Shown here: in pieces, positions 17,301-25,036 of the stretch
Numbering within the stretch: position 1 is the stretch's first letter
Layout: every line of letters starts with the position of its first letter
Origin: Mycobacterium intracellulare ATCC 13950
Lineage (GTDB): Bacteria > Actinomycetota > Actinomycetes > Mycobacteriales > Mycobacteriaceae
DNA length: 64,000 nucleotides
Reading direction: 5' to 3'
NCBI RefSeq assembly: GCF_000277125.1
Contig: NC_016946.1
Span: 3,596,001 to 3,660,000 of the forward strand
Position numbers and translations under genes: made by a program
Notes under the pieces: generated by a model
The model's input: only the letters and a program-made list of their open reading frames with translations
What the model was told of the DNA's origin: nothing
Databases searched by the model: none

Positions 17301-18649
17301 CAGCTCGCCTTCGCCGTGCAGAAGTCACAGACTCCGGTGTCAGACCGGGCGGGTGCGCGCGAGCATTCGGGACAGATGGGCGGTGGGTTTAGCCGGGCGT
17401 TGGCGTTAGCCAGGGCGACCATGACGCGGTCGGTTTGGCCGGGGGTATCTGGTTTCAGACCACCGGGTGGAATGCCAGTTGCGCCCGTCTCAAACAGTTG
17501 GCGCGACTGCAGATTTGGCGCAGTCGCGCCATTGTGTTCCTGCAGGTCGTCGCCAGTTGTGCCAGTCGCGCCAAGGTTTTGAGAGGCGGGGGTGTCGGCA
17601 CTGTGGTTGGCGGGACTGTCCAGATGCCACCACGTCACCCTTGGAAAGCCGCGGCTTTCGACGACGACGCCGAGCGACTTGACGGCGCGTTGTAGCGTTC
17701 GTTCGCGGATTCCGACCTTCGCGGCGCCGACCTTGACAGCTTTCGATGGTGCCGCGCCTTGCTCGGTCAGGTAATCGGACAGCCACTGTTCGGCCTCGGT
17801 GGCTGCGCCCTGATCTTCGTCACGTGGATCGGACAGCAAGGTGTGCGCGGTGTGGTTGGTCTGGCCTTCCCACTGCACCCGGGCCACACCGTGGTCGCCG
17901 GCCTCGATGAGCCGGTATGCCAGGGAGTCGGGTCGTGGGCCGAGGTTGGATTTGACCGAGGCGAGAACTCGCCGTTCGGGGTCCTCGGGGTCTGGCGCCA
18001 CGAGCATCCCGGCGCGCGCAGCGCCGACAATGCCGATTGAGCCGCCGCCGCGGTAGAGGGGATCGCCGCCCTTCGCCTTATTCAGATGGCGGAGAAGCAG
18101 TACTGTGCAACCGGTTCTGTCCGCCAGTGCGGCCAGGCGTGATAGCACTCGTCGGATGTCTTGGTCCTTGTGGGAGTCCGTGCCGGTGGGAAGGTAAGCC
18201 ATGATGACATCGACGACGAGCAGTCGCGCGTCAGTCTCGATGATGGCTTCCTCCAAGGCCAGGACGTCGGCCAAGGTCGGCGGGCGCAACACTCGTTCGC
18301 CGTCCTCGTCGACGAGGGGAATGCCCTCAATTGCGTGAACCTTCGTGACGTCAGCGCCCGCCGCATCCAGGCGGGGACGCACTGTATCGGCTAAGCCGTC
18401 TTCTGCCGACATCAGCAGAACGGATCCCGGGTACTCGCATCGGGTACCGTCCGGCCATTGGCCGCCAGTGGTGACTACTGCTGCGAATTCGTCTGACAGG
18501 GTGGACTTTCCAAGGCCTGGATCGCCGTCGAGAGTGACCGGCTTGCCGCGCGGAAGCCAACCCTGCCATAACCACGTAACACGCTCTGGCTTTACGTCGG
18601 ACAGTCGAGTCAGCGCGACCGTGGAGGCGCGGCTGACAGCCGCGTTCAT
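17300..18649 (-). CDS. AAA/RecA-fold ATPase, RepA/DnaB-like helicase
   Basis: 449 residues from ATG at 18649, which overlaps the preceding stop by ATGA. Walker A is GDPGLGKS (42-49), Walker B LLVVDVI (about 143-149), followed by the RecA-fold sensor region VLLLRHLNKAKGGDPLYRGGGS. A winged-helix region (about 285-345, KVGIRERTLQRAVKSLGVVVESRGF) and a C-terminal zinc ribbon CPEC...CDFC end the protein. This layout is that of phage/plasmid RepA-type replicative helicases or primase-helicase partners, so the element probably copies itself after excision. Confidence 0.85.
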   Translation of the reverse strand: MNAAVSRASTVALTRLSDVKPERVTWLWQGWLPRGKPVTLDGDPGLGKSTLSDEFAAVVTTGGQWPDGTRCEYPGSVLLMSAEDGLADTVRPRLDAAGADVTKVHAIEGIPLVDEDGERVLRPPTLADVLALEEAIIETDARLLVVDVIMAYLPTGTDSHKDQDIRRVLSRLAALADRTGCTVLLLRHLNKAKGGDPLYRGGGSIGIVGAARAGMLVAPDPEDPERRVLASVKSNLGPRPDSLAYRLIEAGDHGVARVQWEGQTNHTAHTLLSDPRDEDQGAATEAEQWLSDYLTEQGAAPSKAVKVGAAKVGIRERTLQRAVKSLGVVVESRGFPRVTWWHLDSPANHSADTPASQNLGATGTTGDDLQEHNGATAPNLQSRQLFETGATGIPPGGLKPDTPGQTDRVMVALANANARLNPPPICPECSRAPARSDTGVCDFCTAKAS

Positions 18650-19047
18650 GCGAGCACCTCGCCGCATGCGTGGTGCAGAAATTCGGCGAGCTCCCGGTCG
18701 CGGCCGCCACGACGCCACAATGCGCGACGGACGTCCAAAGGCGTCAGTGGAATTTGGCCAGTCGCCAGCACGTGCTCGGCGGCATCGCGCCATCCGTCAA
18801 TTGCTTTGTCGGACAGGGGCGGCTCGGTGCAGCGGCATGGCCAGGGGTCACGGCATCCGCAGTCGAGCGGCACACTTCGATGTGCCGCGAGCCGCCGACG
18901 TCGGAGCTGGGTTGAAGTGTCCCGGGGCGGCGGTGTGCATGGCACCCGGCACAGGCGGGGTCTGAGGGGTACATTGTTGTCATCCGCTGCTGTTGTGGAG
19001 GCCGCCTCGTTGCCCGCGAGGCGGCTTTCTTTATCAGGCGGACTCAC
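18646..19047 (-). CDS. Element protein with Cys-rich motif, start uncertain
   Basis: The C-terminal half is clearly coding (DCGCRDPWPCRC, then DGWRDAAEHVLATGQIPLTPLDVRRALWRRGGRDRELAEFLHHAC). The GTG start at 19047 overlaps the excisionase stop (GTGA) and gives 133 residues, but the first 55 are low in complexity and cover a strong hairpin. A GTG at 18873 (75 residues) is the alternative, and another frame over 18744-18980 also has a Cys-His motif. The Cys cluster suggests a small metal site; the position before the ATPase suggests a replication role. Confidence 0.6.
   Translation of the reverse strand: MSPPDKESRLAGNEAASTTAADDNNVPLRPRLCRVPCTPPPRDTSTQLRRRRLAAHRSVPLDCGCRDPWPCRCTEPPLSDKAIDGWRDAAEHVLATGQIPLTPLDVRRALWRRGGRDRELAEFLHHACGEVLA
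19001..19032 (+). terminator. Intrinsic-terminator-like hairpin facing the plus strand
   Basis: Perfect 9-base stem GCCGCCTCG / CGAGGCGGC with a 7-base loop, followed by TTTCTTT. It is shaped to stop plus-strand transcription, although every gene here is on the minus strand. It may insulate the early genes from plus-strand read-through. Confidence 0.55.
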
Positions 19048-19265
19048 GCTGCACCGCCGAAGGGCTGCATTGCAGCGTCAATTTCGTTGAGATCCAGGCG
19101 GATTAGCCGCTTTCCGGAGCGGTAGGCGGTCAGCCGCCCGTCAGACACCATTTGTCTGATCGTGCGGTCGGTGACTTGTAGATACTCCGCAGCTTCGCTG
19201 ATCTTGACGTAGCGGCGGCCCCCGGAAGCGTTTAGCTTGTTGGGTCGACCAAGATGATTTGCCAT
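19044..19265 (-). CDS. Excisionase-like helix-turn-helix protein
   Basis: 73 residues forming one MerR/Xis-type winged helix: YVKISEAAEYLQVTDRTIRQMVSDGRLTAYRSGKRLIRLDLNEIDAAM. This is the HTH_17 excisionase pattern. It would bend attachment-site DNA and steer the integrase toward excision; it may also repress. It is one gene away from the integrase and coupled (GTGA) to the next gene, matching phiRv2, which has an excisionase-like gene close to its integrase. Confidence 0.85.
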   Translation of the reverse strand: MANHLGRPNKLNASGGRRYVKISEAAEYLQVTDRTIRQMVSDGRLTAYRSGKRLIRLDLNEIDAAMQPFGGAA

Positions 19266-19353
19266 TTCGGACTCCGTAGGCGTCGAAGTGTCGACCGCCT
19301 AACCGGATTGTCCGGGGACGTGGCGCTACATGAGCGCAGTGGAAACGTTACAC

Positions 19354-19746
19354 CTAGAGTTGATGATTTTGGCGGATCAACTCGCTAAGAGGAATTTCGT
19401 GTCGGCTCATGACGTCCAACAAATCAACGATGGCCGCTAGCCGCTCGTCCCGCATTTGTAGCTGCAAGTCCTGCGCGTGGTCGCGACCCTGGTTGCAGCG
19501 AATGATCCACGTGGTGTGCCCTTTGAGGGACGATTCCGTGACCGAGGCCTCGGTCCAGGCCGACGTCAGCTGTTCCTGAGGCAGCGTTACAGCAGCTTCG
19601 CCGTCGCCCATCTCTACGGCGCCGGGCGAACCGATTACAACCTGAGCCGAACCCTTCTCTGTCACAACGATTACTGGCCGATCTGGGCGCTGATCGACAA
19701 TCAGCGCGAGCGGTCTTCCGCAGCAAATAACCGCATAGTTAGGCAC
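19354..19746 (-). CDS. Small element protein next to the integrase, 130 aa
   Basis: GTG start at 19746, directly after the integrase stop. Beta-rich N-terminus (NYAVICCGRPLALIVDQRPDRPVIVV), a central WIIRCNQGRDHAQDLQLQMRDERLAAIVDLLDVM and a short tail. H37Rv phiRv2 has a gene of similar size and place (Rv2658c). Function unknown; the 88-base gap to the HTH gene may contain that gene's promoter. Confidence 0.72.
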   Translation of the reverse strand: MPNYAVICCGRPLALIVDQRPDRPVIVVTEKGSAQVVIGSPGAVEMGDGEAAVTLPQEQLTSAWTEASVTESSLKGHTTWIIRCNQGRDHAQDLQLQMRDERLAAIVDLLDVMSRHEIPLSELIRQNHQL

Positions 19747-19747
19747 G

Positions 19748-20941
19748 TCACTCCCCTTTGTCTTGAACCATTTTCGACAGCAGCGCCGCGATCTGGCGGT
19801 CGCGGCCTTGCGCGGCGTGCTGGTATCGCATGGCGGCCTGTGGCGTCGAATGCCCAAGGCGTGCCATCAGTTCCGCGAGCGTGGCACCGGTAGCCGCAGC
19901 TAATACAGCACCGCTGTGGCGTAGGTCGTGCCAACGGAGGTCGTCGCGTTTGGCCACTGAGCGTGCCCTATAGAACTGGCGGTACAAGCTGGCTGGCGCC
20001 AGGTGGCCGCCTTGCACGGCGGGAAACAATAGGGCCTCTTTGTCATCGTCGACGAAACGCTGAAGGTGATCTTTGATCACGGGCAACAGGTGCGGAGGGA
20101 TCTCGACGTCGCGACGCCCAGCGTCACTCTTGGGCGTGGTGGGCACGAATCCGCCCTCGGTGCGGACCACGGCTCGCTCGACGCGAACAACGCCGTAGGC
20201 GTCCTGTGGCTCGTCGGCCGGCTCGACTACGGTGATGTCCTTGCGACGTAGCTCGGTCAGCTCACCGAAGCGCAGCGCACACCATGCCGCAAGTAGGACC
20301 ATCGCCCGATAACGCTCGGGCATCTCCTGGGCGATGGTCGCTATTTCGTCAAGTGACGCTGGCCTGATCTTGTGGACGCGCCGCGCGCTGCCGGCGCCGC
20401 GGATCACGCACGGATTCGTCTTGATCTTGCCGTCGCTAAGTGCGGTCCCCATGATGGTGCGCAGAAGCCCGTAGGCATGGGCGCGCAGTGTCGGTGTTTT
20501 GGTGCCCATCTTGGCGTGCCAGGCCCTCACGTCGTCAGCAGTGATCGACGCGATCGGCAGCGCCCCGAACGTGGGAACGATGTGATTCGCAAGCAACTTC
20601 TCGTAGTGTTCGCGAGTTCGGTCTTTGAGGTCGCGCTGGGCCATCCACGTCTTGGAGTAGGTCTCGAAGATCAGTTTCGGCTGCGGCATCTCGTCCGCCT
20701 CGGGCGGCACCCACGCTTTGCGGATGATCTCCGACTGCCGCAGCGATAGCCAGCCGCGGGCGTCCTTTTCGGTTAGAAATGTCCTGGGTGCTGTGTAGCG
20801 GCGCCCGTCAGGCCCGCGGTACATCGCCCGGTAGCGCCCACTGGGTAGTTTGTGCGCGGTGCCGAACGCACCGCGCTTCTGCGGCTTGCGGCCCTGTCCC
20901 CTAACCACGGACGCCCCTGTCTGCGATACTCCGCTGTGCAC
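19748..20941 (-). CDS. Tyrosine-type site-specific integrase
   Basis: 397 residues. N-terminal arm-binding domain (about 20-75, GRYRAMYRGPDGRRYTAPRTFLTEKDARGWL), core-binding SAM-like domain (about 88-175) and catalytic domain with the full set Arg224 (ALRFGEL), Lys271, His338 and Arg341 (WHDLRHSG), His364 (LGHS) and Tyr373. It joins attP to attB in tRNA-Val(GAC). The start is set at GTG 20941; a GTG at 20908 with a GGGG site is possible. Arm-type repeats lie against the start codon, so binding could also lower int expression. Confidence 0.95.
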   Translation of the reverse strand: MHSGVSQTGASVVRGQGRKPQKRGAFGTAHKLPSGRYRAMYRGPDGRRYTAPRTFLTEKDARGWLSLRQSEIIRKAWVPPEADEMPQPKLIFETYSKTWMAQRDLKDRTREHYEKLLANHIVPTFGALPIASITADDVRAWHAKMGTKTPTLRAHAYGLLRTIMGTALSDGKIKTNPCVIRGAGSARRVHKIRPASLDEIATIAQEMPERYRAMVLLAAWCALRFGELTELRRKDITVVEPADEPQDAYGVVRVERAVVRTEGGFVPTTPKSDAGRRDVEIPPHLLPVIKDHLQRFVDDDKEALLFPAVQGGHLAPASLYRQFYRARSVAKRDDLRWHDLRHSGAVLAAATGATLAELMARLGHSTPQAAMRYQHAAQGRDRQIAALLSKMVQDKGE

Positions 20942-20946
20942 TGGCG

Positions 20947-21082
20947 TGAACTACGTGAACTCGTTGTGAGCTAACAAAACTGTACCAAGTTTCCGTGACA
21001 TTCCATGAGATTCCGCTATACTGATCAGCACTAGTGCAGGTAGAGCCACTATTTGCGCTGGTCAATATGTCCACGCTAGCAA
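20947..21082. promoter_or_regulatory. int promoter region with arm-type repeats and palindromes
   Basis: TGAACT at 20947-20952 and 20956-20961 with a third, TGAGCT, at 20967-20972. Two adjoining palindromes CTGATCAG (21021-21028) and GCACTAGTGC (21028-21037). CGCTAGCAA at 21074-21082 matches a copy at attL. The region should hold the int promoter and the binding sites of integrase, excisionase and perhaps a repressor. Confidence 0.5.
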
Positions 21083-21091
21083 ACTATGTGA

Positions 21092-21119
21092 ACTGGTTCA
21101 ATCCCAGTATCGCGCACCA
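21092..21119 (+). repeat. attR core (28-bp direct repeat, copy 2)
   Basis: Exact copy of 11735-11762, the 3' end of tRNA-Val(GAC). It is a bare tRNA 3' end with no upstream tRNA part, which shows that this is the distal junction. The next 240 bases to 21359 hold no gene that I can support. Confidence 0.95.
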
Positions 21120-21359
21120 CATCGGTACTGCTTAACCGCCGTAGCTAGGCATCGAGACGATCTCATGTAGCTGGCATGCGCGAGCGCCGAGACGGACATC
21201 GCCGATTGCGTAGCGAGTCATGCTCCGACGAAGCCGTCCAACACCTTGAGCGTGCGACGGTCGAATATGTGCCGCCTTTTCAGCGGGCGGGGGTTATATC
21301 CGCCGAGTCGCGTAAATCGTGGGCGGCTCAGCTTCCGACTGACTCCGGCGCCAGGGCAG

Positions 21360-21653
21360 TCACCGGCCGGGAGCGGGCATGGGCATGTTCGGCATCGGCG
21401 ACATGCTCGGCCTGTTCTCCATCGGCATTTTCATGCCTTTCATCATGGAGGCACAGCAATCCTTCGACTGGGCAGCCGGCGGGTCCGCTTTCATCATGGA
21501 GCAGCAGTCCGACTTAGCGAAGAGGAGATAGACGACGGCGATGATGACAACGATGCCGACGGCGATGCCGACGATGGCGAGGATTCGGTAAAGCCAGCGA
21601 GTCCACGTCGGGCCGGTGCGAGTACGTGATGTGGTGGAAGCGGTGTCGGTCAT
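21360..21653 (-). CDS. Small membrane protein with Met/Cys-rich tail
   Basis: 97 residues from the ATG at 21653 (GGTAAGGAG upstream). Short cytoplasmic N-terminus, one transmembrane helix (about 22-46, ILAIVGIAVGIVVIIAVVYLLFA), then an outside tail with two CC pairs (SDCCSMM, KDCCASMM) and many Met (KGMKMPMENRPSMSPMPNMPMP). Repeated Met and CC motifs bind Cu(I) in copper-handling proteins, so a periplasmic copper or other soft-metal role is likely but unproven. It lies just outside attR. Confidence 0.7.
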   Translation of the reverse strand: MTDTASTTSRTRTGPTWTRWLYRILAIVGIAVGIVVIIAVVYLLFAKSDCCSMMKADPPAAQSKDCCASMMKGMKMPMENRPSMSPMPNMPMPAPGR

Positions 21654-21673
21654 CACTCCTTACCTTTCGTGCG

Positions 21674-21692
21674 GGATAACCTCGTATTATCC
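21674..21692 (-). promoter_or_regulatory. Inverted repeat upstream of the Met/Cys-rich gene
   Basis: GGATAA-N7-TTATCC, 21-39 bases before the ATG, in an AT-rich patch that could hold the -10 box. It may be the operator of a metal-responsive repressor. The rest of the 308-base gap to 21961 shows no gene. Confidence 0.45.
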
Positions 21693-21961
21693 GTCAGCGG
21701 CAGCCAACTAGCCAGGCCAACGCCTTACCCTGAGATTGCCGCACACCCTCGAGGTGTCGTGTCGCGCCTCGTCAATGACGCCACGAAGCGTGGCGAATGG
21801 TCCGAAGGGTCGGAAGGGTCAGGAATTTCTGGCGGTTGGCAGCCCCTCTCGCGTTGTCCCACAACAGATTTGCCCGTATGCGTGATCGGTGCAGGGATTC
21901 GAGGTCGCTCCCAACAGGTCTAGCACCTATCGGGTGCTGACCAGCCATTCGGCAAAGACGG

Positions 21962-22504
21962 CTAACGCGCGGCCAGCTGATCGTTGATGTTGGTCCATTG
22001 GCCTTCGCCCTTGTGGTTGCCCATGTTTCGGCATTGGCCATCGAAGATGATCTGCCCGTAAGCGTGGTCGGACGGCATGTAGCTGATGCTTGCGGCCACG
22101 CCGTCTTTGTTGAGCGACGCGCCGTGGTAGTGCTGTCCCGGCGGCGCCCCCTCGTTCCAGCCCTGCGCGATCATCGCCGCGCGTACTTGCTGGAAATACG
22201 CATCGGGGTCCCCGTGGATCAGGAAGCTCAGCGTGACGGTGCCCTGAAACGGCGGATCCCCTTGGTCGTTGCACGAGGCGAACGAGAATGCCCCGCTGAC
22301 GCCCTCCAGCTTCGCGGCGGCGACGATCTGCTTGGCCGGCTCGATCACCTGCGCCTTGGTCTGATCGTCGCTCATGGGATGGGCCGTATCCTCGTACGGA
22401 TTCGTCGATCCCGCGGCATGTGGTTTGTGTAGCACTGGCGCGCATCCTCCTAACAACACGGCGACGACCACTAGCGAACTGATCAGCGCTTGGCGCAACG
22501 GCAT
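21962..22504 (-). CDS. Lipoprotein of unknown function beside a hydrolase
   Basis: 180 residues from ATG at 22504 (GAGGAA site). Lipoprotein signal ISSLVVVAVLLGGC, then a small alpha/beta domain (TKAQVIEPAKQIVAAAKLEGVSGAFSFASCNDQGDPPFQGTVTLSF, DAYFQQVRAAMIAQGWNEGAPPG, SISYMPSDHAYGQIIFDGQC) with a Cys pair likely to be disulfide-bonded. It follows the hydrolase by 10 bases. M. tuberculosis has similar pairs of a DUF1023 hydrolase with LppA/LppB/LppV lipoproteins, which suggests a joint envelope function. Confidence 0.8.
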   Translation of the reverse strand: MPLRQALISSLVVVAVLLGGCAPVLHKPHAAGSTNPYEDTAHPMSDDQTKAQVIEPAKQIVAAAKLEGVSGAFSFASCNDQGDPPFQGTVTLSFLIHGDPDAYFQQVRAAMIAQGWNEGAPPGQHYHGASLNKDGVAASISYMPSDHAYGQIIFDGQCRNMGNHKGEGQWTNINDQLAAR

Positions 22505-22514
22505 ACGTTGTTCC

Positions 22515-24446
22515 TCAATGGTGGTGTTGAGCATCGAAAACATGGTTGTCGGTAATAGATCCTGGCGACCGCTCCCACTCCGGGTCGATGACGGCAGGCG
22601 TGTGCGGGCCGATGGTGACCGGGGGTAGGCCGGGGATCCTGACCTGTACGCCACCCAACGAATGGCGGTGATCGGCGGTCATGCCGTCGGCTTGTAGTTG
22701 GTCACCATGGCCGGAGACGATGTCGGACATGCCATAGAGGGCTTCGCTGCCCCGGTGGTAGTAGTACGAGTGGTCATGGGGATTGATGCCATCGGAGCCG
22801 GGGACCTCGGCGCGGAAGCGCACCGACCCGAACCCGTCGACCGCGGGGTCGGTACCCAGGCTGGGGTTAGTCCCGAAGAAGTTCTCGCCGAAGAGTTTCT
22901 TGCTCGCGCCATCGAGATGTCCGAGCATGCCGACCGGATCGGTGGAGGCATCTCCCACGAAGACGTGTCCACCGTCGAGGTGGAATTGTTCGGCGCTGCG
23001 GGCCATGTCGGTTCCGGGGCAGCCCAGTAGCACGGCGTCGTTGGCGTGCATGTTGTGCATGGCGAAGGCGTCGGCGACGGTGGTCGAACCATACGAGTGG
23101 CCTAAGACGGTGACATGTTGGCCCGCCCCGAGGTGCGTCGCCCACAGACCGTTGACGTCTTGGGCCAGCGACGCACTGCCCACGCGAGCCAGCGCCGGTG
23201 TGGAGATGCGCTGGACGTCGTCGAATCCGTTGGGGGCGTCGTAGCCCATCCACGCGATGACCGCCGTCGGGTTATGGGGGTCGGCGGCGTTAGCCTGTTC
23301 GAACAGGTTGATCGCGTCGTTGTGGCCGTCGTGTAGCCAGCCGCCTTTCACGCTGCTGCTGGTACCGGGCACGATCACCGCGGTGTTCTTGGCCGTGTCG
23401 GGGTTGCCGATCGCGATCGCCGCGCGGCCCTTGCCGCCGAATGCCGTTGGGTCATAAGCGAATAGGTAGACCGGTTTCGGGTGAAGCGGGTCTCCCGCGT
23501 CGTGGTCGAGGCCTAGCTTGGTCTCGTTGGCGTTCTGGTAGCGGGTCACATCCGTGGCCGACAAACCGTACTTCGCGGGGTCGCGAAGCACGTCATCCAC
23601 CGAGACACCGTTGCGGCTGGCGATGCCCCGCACCCGGTCGAGGTCTTGGTTCATCACCGTGAGGTTGGCGTCATTGCGCGCCAGAATGGGGACACCGTTG
23701 AGGTTGCCGATTTGGTCGGGGTGCTCGGCCATGAAGCGCTGCCGCTGCTGGGGGGTCAGGGATGTCCACCAGCGATTGACGTCCTCGGGACTGGCGTTCG
23801 GCGGCGGGACCTGGGTGTCGGCGTCGACTGGCGCCAGGATGTTCGGGTCGTAGCCATCGGTGCGCAGATCGCCCAGACAGCTCTGCAGCGTGGCCGAGTA
23901 GCCGTCACGAGTCGACTCCAGGTCGCCAAGAGCATCCCGGACATCATCGGCCGCGTCGGCTGTCGCGTCATCGATCAGCTTCTTCAGAAAAGCCTGGGTT
24001 TTCGCGTCGGGGCGGCCGTATTGCAGATCGTGCTGGGCCGCGTCGATGATGTGGTCGAGTCCCTGCAGCGCGTGTTCGAGCGTGGAGATTCGTTGAGCTC
24101 CGGCTTTCTGCGCCTCGGCCAACGCGGCGGCGATGTTCTCCAGATCGCTACCGATTTTGGGTAACTGCTCGGATTGCGCACCCAGGGATTTGATGACCCG
24201 CTGCACTTCAGCGGAGTCGTTGATTGGGTGATCGCCATTCTGGTGGTTCCAGGCCGCATCAAAGCGCTTCCGGGCTTGCTCAAAGGCGTGGTCGGCTTCG
24301 GCCGTGTGCCGACCCGCGCCGTGGAAGGCTTCCGCCAGGCTCGAAATCTGAGCCGGGCTGCCCGCCTGCAGGCTCTGGTTGATCGCCCAGGGGTCTCCAC
24401 CGGCCCGGGCGATCAGATCGGCCACGCTGAGCCACTTCAGCTGCAT
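22515..24446 (-). CDS. Alpha/beta hydrolase with WXG-like helical N-terminus (DUF1023)
   Basis: 643 residues. Residues 1-230 are long helices (INQSLQAGSPAQISSLAEAFHGAGRHTAEADHAFEQARKRFDAAW, later EQLPKIGSDLENIAAALAEAQKAGAQRISTLEHALQGL) resembling ESX/WXG100 or polymorphic-toxin N-termini. Residues about 330-560 are an alpha/beta hydrolase with nucleophile elbow GHSYG (VTVLGHSYGSTTVADAF), LGCPGTDMARS and a late His in GINPHDHSYYYH. No export signal is seen, so secretion, if any, would be by a type VII system. Substrate unknown; the lipoprotein follows directly. Confidence 0.83.
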   Translation of the reverse strand: MQLKWLSVADLIARAGGDPWAINQSLQAGSPAQISSLAEAFHGAGRHTAEADHAFEQARKRFDAAWNHQNGDHPINDSAEVQRVIKSLGAQSEQLPKIGSDLENIAAALAEAQKAGAQRISTLEHALQGLDHIIDAAQHDLQYGRPDAKTQAFLKKLIDDATADAADDVRDALGDLESTRDGYSATLQSCLGDLRTDGYDPNILAPVDADTQVPPPNASPEDVNRWWTSLTPQQRQRFMAEHPDQIGNLNGVPILARNDANLTVMNQDLDRVRGIASRNGVSVDDVLRDPAKYGLSATDVTRYQNANETKLGLDHDAGDPLHPKPVYLFAYDPTAFGGKGRAAIAIGNPDTAKNTAVIVPGTSSSVKGGWLHDGHNDAINLFEQANAADPHNPTAVIAWMGYDAPNGFDDVQRISTPALARVGSASLAQDVNGLWATHLGAGQHVTVLGHSYGSTTVADAFAMHNMHANDAVLLGCPGTDMARSAEQFHLDGGHVFVGDASTDPVGMLGHLDGASKKLFGENFFGTNPSLGTDPAVDGFGSVRFRAEVPGSDGINPHDHSYYYHRGSEALYGMSDIVSGHGDQLQADGMTADHRHSLGGVQVRIPGLPPVTIGPHTPAVIDPEWERSPGSITDNHVFDAQHHH

Positions 24447-24676
24447 CGCTCCGCCCGAAAACCTAGCTGATAATTCTCCACACCAGCTATGACGCTACCC
24501 CCAACCGGGGGTCGTCCAAGTTAGCTACATCCGGTGACGCGCCGCAAGTCACTGCCGTGCTCCGCCGTGGCCGATGCCCTCCGATTCCCGGGCTCGCCCG
24601 GGTGCACTCAAACGGCCACCCGGCGCCGGGGCCTGGGGTTACGATCTGCGCACGGAGCTACAGATTCGAGGTGGCC

Positions 24677-24955
24677 ATGCATCGCACCCGAGGTTTCGTC
24701 ACCACATTCATCGCGGCCATCGCGCCGATGATCGCCGTCGCCACATTCGCCGCGTCACCACCTGCCGCGGCCGACCCGATATGCGGGACGGCGGGAACGC
24801 CGCCCTGCGCGGGGCCTAGCCCGTTGACACCCGAACAGCAGTGCGCGTTCATCGCATGGCGATCGATGATGCCGTGCAACTGGCTCGGAATGCAGGTGCC
24901 CGCCGGCACGCCGGGAAGTTGGGACAACCCCCCGGCACCGCCACCCGAGCCGTGA
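24677..24955 (+). CDS. Small secreted protein, 92 aa
   Basis: ATG with a GAGGT site. Signal peptide of about 33 residues ending in PAAADP, a usual cleavage site. The mature part (ICGTAGTPPCAGPSPLTPEQQCAFIAWRSMMPCNWLGMQVP) has four Cys, probably two disulfides, and a Pro-rich end. Many mycobacterial genomes have small exported proteins of this style. Function unknown. Confidence 0.78.
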   Translation: MHRTRGFVTTFIAAIAPMIAVATFAASPPAAADPICGTAGTPPCAGPSPLTPEQQCAFIAWRSMMPCNWLGMQVPAGTPGSWDNPPAPPPEP

Positions 24956-24962
24956 GCGAGTT

Positions 24963-25007
24963 GCGGGGCGGCTGAGGGGCCAACCGCCACTGGCGCCTCG
25001 GCCCCGC
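24963..25007. terminator. Possible bidirectional terminator hairpin
   Basis: GCGGGGC (24963-24969) pairs with GCCCCGC (25001-25007), with inner GAGG/CCTC pairing, between two convergent genes. An A run follows (gaaaa), giving a weak U run on the minus-strand transcript only. Confidence 0.4.
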
Positions 25008-25036
25008 GAAAACCCCACGCGGCCTGGGCTTCTCGC

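Larger units (their letters stand above)
11735..21119. mobile_element. phiRv2-like prophage/satellite element in tRNA-Val(GAC)
   Basis: Bounded by 28-bp direct repeats (attL 11735-11762, attR 21092-21119); the circle would be 9,357 bp. Minus-strand operon from attR inward: integrase, small protein, excisionase-like HTH, zinc-ribbon-like small proteins, RecA-fold ATPase, prohead protease, HK97 capsid, small terminase. A plus-strand module of four genes lies at the attL end. No portal, large terminase, tail, lysis or CI-like repressor gene is recognisable. From established knowledge, phiRv1 and phiRv2 of M. tuberculosis have the same size and gene classes, and phiRv2 also uses a tRNA-Val gene. 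A satellite that needs a helper phage is the best-fitting idea; a decayed prophage is the alternative. Confidence 0.9.

Noticed and set aside
11763..21091. CRISPR array or toxin-antitoxin pair in the element
   Set aside because: No regularly spaced repeats. phiRv2 has a toxin-antitoxin pair, but none of the small proteins here shows a recognisable toxin or antitoxin motif.
21669..21923. 84-residue plus-strand frame
   Set aside because: Low coding character, no ribosome site and it covers the promoter of the Met/Cys-rich gene.
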